Of a stretch of DNA of 64,000 nucleotides, positions 58,137 through 64,000 are shown in pieces. The DNA is from Silene latifolia. Its lineage: Eukaryota; Streptophyta; Magnoliopsida; Caryophyllales; Caryophyllaceae. The translations under genes were made by a program, and so were the position numbers. The DNA lies in the NCBI RefSeq assembly GCF_048544455.1, contig NC_133534.1, positions 37,510,217 to 37,574,216 of the forward strand, read 5' to 3'. The notes under the pieces were generated by a model. That model did not search any database and had not been told where the DNA came from. It worked only from the letters and a program-made list of their open reading frames with translations. Each line of letters begins with the position of its first letter. Position 1 is the stretch's first letter.

Positions 58137-59450
58137 TGTAACACCCCCATACACCAAGGTGCCTTACCAAGGACCACCCCAGTGTATAAAGGTGCTACAT
58201 CTCGGTTTCCCGAGGTAAGTAGATCAAATAACAATAGTAGAACATTTATTAAATTGCTTAATACTTTACATCGTAGAACAACGTGACAAAGATACAACAT
58301 GAACAACTACAAAGACTACTAGCGTGAGTGACGGCGACTTCTACTTCGGTACCGTGATGAGTCGATTCCCTTCCATGCCCCGGAAGCATCAAGACTAGTT
58401 GTACCTGCTAAGCCAACTGTTCACCATCCCCGAATGGATCACAACTGTTTTCAAACACAACACGAGGTCAGTTCACTGAACAATCAAGATAAGACAAAGT
58501 AAGATAAAGATAAACAACTATTCCACAATCCACCTCCAACTCCCAATCACATCTCGTAACTGAATACACGCTAAAGTGTGTAGCCCTGCCAGTGGGGGAC
58601 CGCAGCCTTGCCCACCTAAGCCCCCACTCATCAACGAGCGATAACCTTGTTCATTAGTGTGCATATCCCCTTCCGTGGCGGGTTCCACAGAGGGCGAATC
58701 AAGGGCGTGAAGCCACTCCCACAAGTGACTCCACTAAGCCGAGGACGCACCTCGCGAACATCATCAACCATCTCAACACCAACACCATACTCCAACCCAC
58801 CAACAACAATCAATCACAATATCAATCGTACAATCAATTGCAACACATATCTTAAATCAATTAAACAGTAAACCGAGTAGGGAAATCTTACCTTATCGCT
58901 AATCCATGAAAGTGCATCCAACAACTAGTCAGGCAAGACTCCGAGGCGAATCTTATAAGTAGTAACTATATCCTATTACTAGACTTCCCCAAAAACGTAC
59001 TGAAAGAAAACGACAAAACAACGACTTACCTTGCGACGCGGATCGAAGTTGGCAACAATGACATCCCGACCCGATGACTCCAAGCATGAACCATTCCTCC
59101 TTCTTGGGTTAGTGTCTAGGCTAAGTAAAGGAGAAGAAGAGTGGTTGATAGGTAGGAGAGAGAGAGAGAGGTTAGGGTTAGAAAGATAAAGGAACCGTCG
59201 AAAATGAAATAAAGTTTACGATCTCGCGTTTTATAATAACGCGTTAACAGACATAGTACTCGGTCGAGTATCTTCATACTCGGCCAAGTAAGCCATACTC
59301 GGTCGAGTGTTACCACTACTCAGCCGAGTAACCCCTACTAGGTCGAGTAAACAGATACGTAAGTCTCCCATCCTCTCTCATATCCATTGTTACGGGTCTC
59401 CTTTGGTCAAAAGGTCGGTCAACGGGTCCTTAAACAGGGCGGGTATTACA
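58137..59450 (-). repeat. LTR-F: Gypsy LTR related to LTR-RT-3 and Gypsy-1
   Basis: On the plus strand TGTAACACCCCC ... GGGTATTACA. Palindrome array 59257-59350 (cores GGTC, GGCC, AGCC), TATA-like TTATAAAA (minus sense, about 59229-59236), conserved hairpin 58667-58694. A polypurine-type complement follows at 59451, so it is a 3' LTR in minus orientation with its internal part attached. The hairpin with the TGTTGCGATGG loop has been deleted from this copy. Confidence 0.8.
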
Positions 59451-60706
59451 GTCTCCCCCCTTAAAAGGAACTTCGTCCCCGAAGTTCGCCCCATACCTCC
59501 CCAACACAACGGACAACACACCTAAGGAAGGACCTATCGCTTCACGACAATGAACACCAAAGCAAAAGTTTAAGACATATATGATATTAGGTTTTAAGCA
59601 TCCTTGACAAAGCTTCGACAACTACATCATCATCACTATACTGTTACTGTATAAAAACTACCAAGTTAATTACGTAGCAAGGTTAACTTCAAAGGTATGT
59701 ATTACATAAGTTTGTGACGACTTAGAACTTGGAAGTTAAAATAAAGATGAAGCATAGAAGAACTTAGTCAACTTGTTAGGAACTATTACCGCGATGTTAT
59801 CTACCCCTCTAAAAAGGAACTTCGCCCCCGAAATTCATTCTACCCATCAAACCAAACTTATAAGTACGCAAGAAAACAACAATCATGGAACATATATCAT
59901 GTCACATGACAATTACGGCACGCCCGTAATGTATGTAAACAACAACCCTATTCAGGCAATTTAGGGAAAACAATACATAAAACATAGATAAGGAGCTGCC
60001 AATTGTACGTATATGAACCATGATGGTAACTACCGTCATTCCGTCAACATTGATTACCGTCAACACACGCATCCTAGGCTTGACATTACTATTACCAACT
60101 CATCAGAGATTCTGATCGTATATTGTTACCATATAAGCAAAGTGCTTATTATGAAGTCTTGACTCGACAGTAGGACATTGAAGCATGCATATAATAGATA
60201 CTCATCCGATTCTACAACGACTTGATTATAGGAGAGTTGGGACGTGGTCCGATGCGTACCCTTTTTCTTGACATTTTGCGGGGGTTGCGGATTAGGGATG
60301 CACCACCTTAGAGAAATACATGTTTGATATTTCTGTGAGACTTTTTGTAAAGTTTCACGTAGACTATGCGAAATTGTTTCGGGTAAAACAATAAAAAAAA
60401 TATAAATACAATAAATATGTAATTTGCTGTATGCTTAGCAAGACAAATATGTAACTCCTCCCTTGTTTCTCACGACTCTTGTCGATACTCCTCTAGGGCT
60501 ACCACCTTATTCAACTTGCACAAGTGATAAATAGGGGCTTTAGAGGTTTGCGGGAGCCTCTCTAATAACAATTGTACCTTACTTCCATACCTATTACAGC
60601 TAACTATGTGACGTCACCGAACCTTCGGCGGGGTCGAGACGACATTCAACAGCGGTCCATGTCAGCTGTAAACTACGTCTGGCTTCTCTCCATATTATGC
60701 CTAGGG
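59451..60706 (-). other. Internal 3' part of the element of LTR-F, non-coding
   Basis: It begins with the pyrimidine complement of a polypurine tract and the inverted repeat GAACTTCG-TCCC-CGAAGTTC (59468-59487). A second copy of this module is at 59817-59836. No gag or pol motif is seen. No PBS is found before LTR-G, so the 5' half of the element is missing. Confidence 0.65.
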
Positions 60707-62032
60707 TGTAACACCCCCACATACCAAAGTGCCTTACCAAGGACCACCCTAACATGTGAAGACGCTACCATCTTGGTTGCCTGAGGTAAGTATATAAAAA
60801 GTAATCATTCAAGAACAATTATTAAAGTATAAAGTTTAATGAATACTTCGTCTCAAAGAAAATAACCAAAGTAAAAGAGTATAAATCTCAATACATCAAA
60901 ACAAAGTATCTAAACTCGTAACAGCGGAAGCTAGACTCAAAGTGATGACATACCATCTGCATCCCCGCTGTTAAAAGTAATCATCATCTGTCACAATATG
61001 CTCATCATCCCCGAATGGATCACCACAGTTTTATAAACACACAACGGGGCTAGTTCACTAAATAATCAAGAAAAGCTAATCGCAAGAAACAACCAAGACA
61101 ACAACTATCCAACGATTCTCCAACACCAATCATATCTCATATCCAGCTACACACTTAAGTGTGTAGCCCTGCCAGATTACCCACCGCAACAGGTAGTCCA
61201 TACCGCCAGTGGGGGACCGCATCTTTGCCCACCTAAGCCCCGCTCATCGCAACGAGCAACAACCCATGTCCATTAATGTGCACATCCCCCTTTGTGACGG
61301 GAACCACAAGGGGCGAATCAAGGGCGTGAAGCCATTCCCGAAAATGACTCCACTCAGCCGAGGACGCACCTCGCAAACATCGACAAACAACAAGAACTCC
61401 AACAACCAAGAAATATAATGCCAACAACGATACTAATCATGCCAATACCACAATAAACCATCTTAAATCAATTAACCAGGCAACTGAGTAGGGAAACCCT
61501 ACCTTATCATTGATCCGAATCACAAGTATACATCGGAAGCTAGAAACGTTCTTCTACAAATCATTCACCTAACAATAACCACAACAATCCAATCACAAAC
61601 ATGCAAATCACCCTTTACCCAATTCCAAACACTAGGGTAAAACCCTAAAAGACAATACTAAACCAAAGATACGGAACTAGTGACTTACCGACGAAACTGA
61701 CGCGAGAGAGATGAATAAAGACTCACGAATGATCAATTGCCTTGGAAGTGATTAGGGATGATGAGAGGAGCGTAGAATGTAATTAGATTTTGGTAAAAAT
61801 GAAAAGTAAACTATAAAACACGATTTATAACCTTTAATCATCCTTAATCAAACCGCGGAAATAAATCTCGTAAGACCAGTTACTCGGTCGAGTACCAAGA
61901 GTACTCGGCCGAGTACCCCTTACTCGGCCGAGTGTTCCTGGACAGTAGCTTGACCAGAAAACACACGACACTCTACTCGGCCGAGTTAGCCCCTCAGCCG
62001 AGTAACAGGACCCAAAAAACCGTGGTATTACA
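60707..62032 (-). repeat. LTR-G: solo Gypsy LTR
   Basis: TGTAACACCCCC ... GTGGTATTACA, flanked by TAGGG (60702-60706) and TAGGA (62033-62037), a TSD with one change. No PBS or polypurine tract adjoins it. Palindrome array 61881-62006; hairpins at 61174-61199 and 61287-61313. It is related to LTR-F but is a separate insertion. Confidence 0.75.
61881..62006. repeat. Palindrome array in LTR-G
   Basis: Five full or partial units, cores GGTC and GGCC, beside the LTR edge. Confidence 0.85.
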
Positions 62033-62065
62033 TAGGACATATGAGCCATGCTCATAATCTGTTAA

Positions 62066-63071
62066 GGTGCTGTTTGGCCAAGATTTACAAGTACTTTTAT
62101 AACTGAAAAAATAGAAACTAGGTCAAACACTATAAATTAGATGGGTGTAAAACTACTTTTAAAAAGTTAAAAACTTTAAAAAAAGCCACTAAAAGCCGAA
62201 GCAGCAAATACCTACTTCTACTTCTACTTCTCTCAATCTCTACTAGATGGGCAATTGTTTTGATTTTTATATTGTTTGTACTCTATAATTAAATATTTTT
62301 CACTCTATTATTGCCTATTTTTTGTTAATCGGCTGCTTCTAGTTGTATTGATTCTTGTTATGTACTCCGTATATTGCTTATGATTTGTCTTATGGTATTT
62401 TTTAAATATAAGGTCAATATTAATTATATAAAAAGGAAAAATATATGATTTACGGTTTGAGATGAAAAGAGTATGAGATGATCCTTTCAATAATGTATAT
62501 GACCGTCTTTTAGTGTGAGACGATCCTTTATATGTAAAAATTGAATGTTTGACTTATAAAAGTAATGTCTCATAGTATAAGACTATAAGACGGTCTTATT
62601 TTCTAATTATTTTTTCTTTGGCCAAGTACGTAGTAATTGTTTTGTAGTACAAGTACCCACCAATATAAATATTTAATGCTTTTGTTTATACGTAGTTTGA
62701 CAAATTGATTATATTTGTAGGTGAGTTTCATCATCTTGCAACATAATAAGTTGATAGTGCAACGTTCTAATCGAGGAGATAACATCGGCTATGAATATCA
62801 AGATTATGATTATTACACAGTATAAAATTGCGGTTGTAACTATGACATTACTTAATTTTTATTAGAAAAATGCGCTTAAAGGTGAAAAGTTTGACAAGTG
62901 TGATGCAGACCCAAATTATATAGTAAATTAAAAAAAAGTCGAATAAAAATAATTAGGCCAAACGCATCAAATTTGAAAAAACTATTTTTACAAAAGTTCA
63001 AGGAGTAGTTTGTGAAAAAACTCATTTTAAAAAGTAAAAACTTTTTTAGGTAAACTTGGCCAAACAGCACC
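62066..63071. mobile_element. PIF/Harbinger-like non-autonomous element (1006 bp)
   Basis: GGTGCTGTTTGGCCAAG at the left is mirrored perfectly by CTTGGCCAAACAGCACC at the right. TAA flanks both sides (62063-62065, 63072-63074). The next bases inward are also similar. No transposase frame is present. The interior may hold a further degraded MITE (phrases around GAGACGATCC, 62470-62600). Confidence 0.85.
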
Positions 63072-63259
63072 TAAGTGACCCGTTTATGACCTCCAAGCAC
63101 TTCAGGCTCCATGGGTTTATTGTTGGCGCCCCGTCAATACTCAAAATGATTTTAAAATGAAACAAAAAAAATACTTATTAAACTTAATGAATAAAGTCTC
63201 ATGTTGAATTCAATAGATAAGAAATATTTTTTTTGGAAGAAAGACACATACGAGAGTTA
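63072..63259. other. Intergenic DNA, nothing recognised
   Basis: Short AT-rich spacer between the Harbinger-like element and a LINE-like remnant. Confidence 0.5.
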
Positions 63260-63800
63260 GCATAATAAGCATTTAGAGTTTAGATCCTAACACTAAGTAT
63301 TGAATTTGGTTGAGGATGGTGTGTAATCTTTCGCCCTTCCACCAAAAATCCTTGTATTCTTTTCCTGCCAAATAGCATAAGCATAAGTAGTAGTAGTAGT
63401 AGAATCAGTCTACTTCTTCCACAAATTCGTTGTTCTGCTTCTCACTTGCAACCAATTCAAGACATATTTTCAAAGCTCATCAGCATAGTCACATTTAAAA
63501 AAACAAATGCAACAACGATGAATTAAATATCAGTCATCTCCTAATTATATTGTACAATGTAGCAATTGTTTTTTTTTAACTATATAACTAGAGAATTAAT
63601 GAATTTGTGCTTAAGCTAGACACACCTGTGCCAAATAGTTCTAGCTTGCATCACTCGTCCAAAACCCTATATTTCTTTATTTCTTGCAAGCTGAATCAAA
63701 ATATCCCTCATACTGAGAATACTCTTCCAACTCTCAAAATGAGAAGGCTTAGGAGTAATCATCCAAAAATCGACCAAAAATCTGCACCACCTTAGACAAG
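63260..63800 (-). pseudogene. LINE (L1-like) ORF2 C-terminal remnant, probable
   Basis: On the minus strand, short pieces read KPSHFESWKSILSMRDILIQ (about 63755-63690) and, after AT-rich filler, YAYAIWQEKNTRIFGGRAKD (about 63385-63325). These resemble the zf-RVT / C-terminal region of plant L1-type ORF2 (IWQERN-RIF motif). Stops separate them and no RT core is present. A GTA-type microsatellite (63388-63403) sits in the coding remnant. Moderate confidence only. Confidence 0.4.
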
Positions 63801-63920
63801 AGAATTTGGTGATAAATGATGCACATAATTAGTAGTACAAGATAAAGAGTATAAGGATTTAAACCTTCAGTCAATTGTCTAAAGTACATCCGTCTTAGCG
63901 TGATTATTAAGATCTCCTAT

Positions 63921-63943
63921 GTAAAAAAAAAAAAAAAAAAAAA
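63921..63943. repeat. Poly-A tract
   Basis: About 22 consecutive A. It could be the relic of a retroposon tail but no element is recognisable upstream on the plus strand. Confidence 0.6.
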
Positions 63944-64000
63944 AGGGAAAATTATATACGGAGTACTCCTACTAGTTAATTTGGTGGGAAAGGGGTGGTT

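Noticed and set aside
58137-62032. LTR-F and LTR-G as the two LTRs of one element
   Set aside because: No PBS lies next to LTR-G, LTR-G has its own near-perfect TSD (TAGGG/TAGGA), and the two differ in the palindrome and hairpin regions.

Overview
The window is plant nuclear DNA, most likely from a eudicot, and it consists almost entirely of transposable elements. I recognise no intact host gene, rRNA, tRNA gene or CRISPR array. The organism call rests on plant-type CACTA transposases (TNP2 plus a Transposase_24-like second gene), Ty3/Gypsy chromoviruses and Ty1/Copia elements primed by initiator tRNA-Met, a TRIM, a Helitron end, and Tourist-, Stowaway- and hAT-like MITEs. Species cannot be fixed from sequence alone; a Caryophyllales host is only a guess.

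The core (6.3-52.6 kb) is a nested stack that I resolved from target-site duplications (TSDs) and interrupted reading frames. A decayed Copia element on the minus strand (Copia-0) was split inside gag by a Gypsy chromovirus (Gypsy-1, 7735-50052, TSD GATCC). Gypsy-1 pol was then hit by a 3.1 kb solo LTR (12868-16007, TSD AAGAG), a 3.0 kb solo LTR of the same family in the other direction (17139-20102, TSD TATGG), and an LTR of its own family (20442-22260) that itself carries a TRIM (21387-21909). Downstream, a gag-only Copia element (Copia-2, 22512-48685, TSD GTTTT) took a non-coding Gypsy-like element (LTR-RT-3, 30160-47453, minus strand, TSD AAATC) into its 3' LTR. LTR-RT-3 in turn took a full-length CACTA transposon (CACTA-2, 31832-41692, TSD TAT).

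The left edge (1-6259) is a second CACTA element (CACTA-1), inserted in the 3' LTR of Copia-0 and cut by the window edge. The right part (51.2-64 kb) holds a Copia integrase/RT relic, AT-rich DNA packed with small DNA transposons (Tourist, Stowaway, hAT, a Helitron inside a MITE, a 1 kb Harbinger-like element), two more Gypsy LTRs related to Gypsy-1 and LTR-RT-3, and a LINE-like remnant.

All recognisable protein genes are broken by stops or frameshifts; the second gene of CACTA-2 is the best preserved. The most interesting signals are non-coding and shared by different Gypsy subfamilies: arrays of a 14-bp palindrome (TACTCG-RYCGAGTA type) just upstream of the LTR TATA box and again in the leader; hairpins inside the LTR whose stems differ between subfamilies with compensating changes; and a 20-bp inverted repeat beside the polypurine tract. 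The two CACTA elements share an AACGG-core subterminal repeat with element-specific flanks, and CACTA-1 has an extra cluster of it between its two genes.
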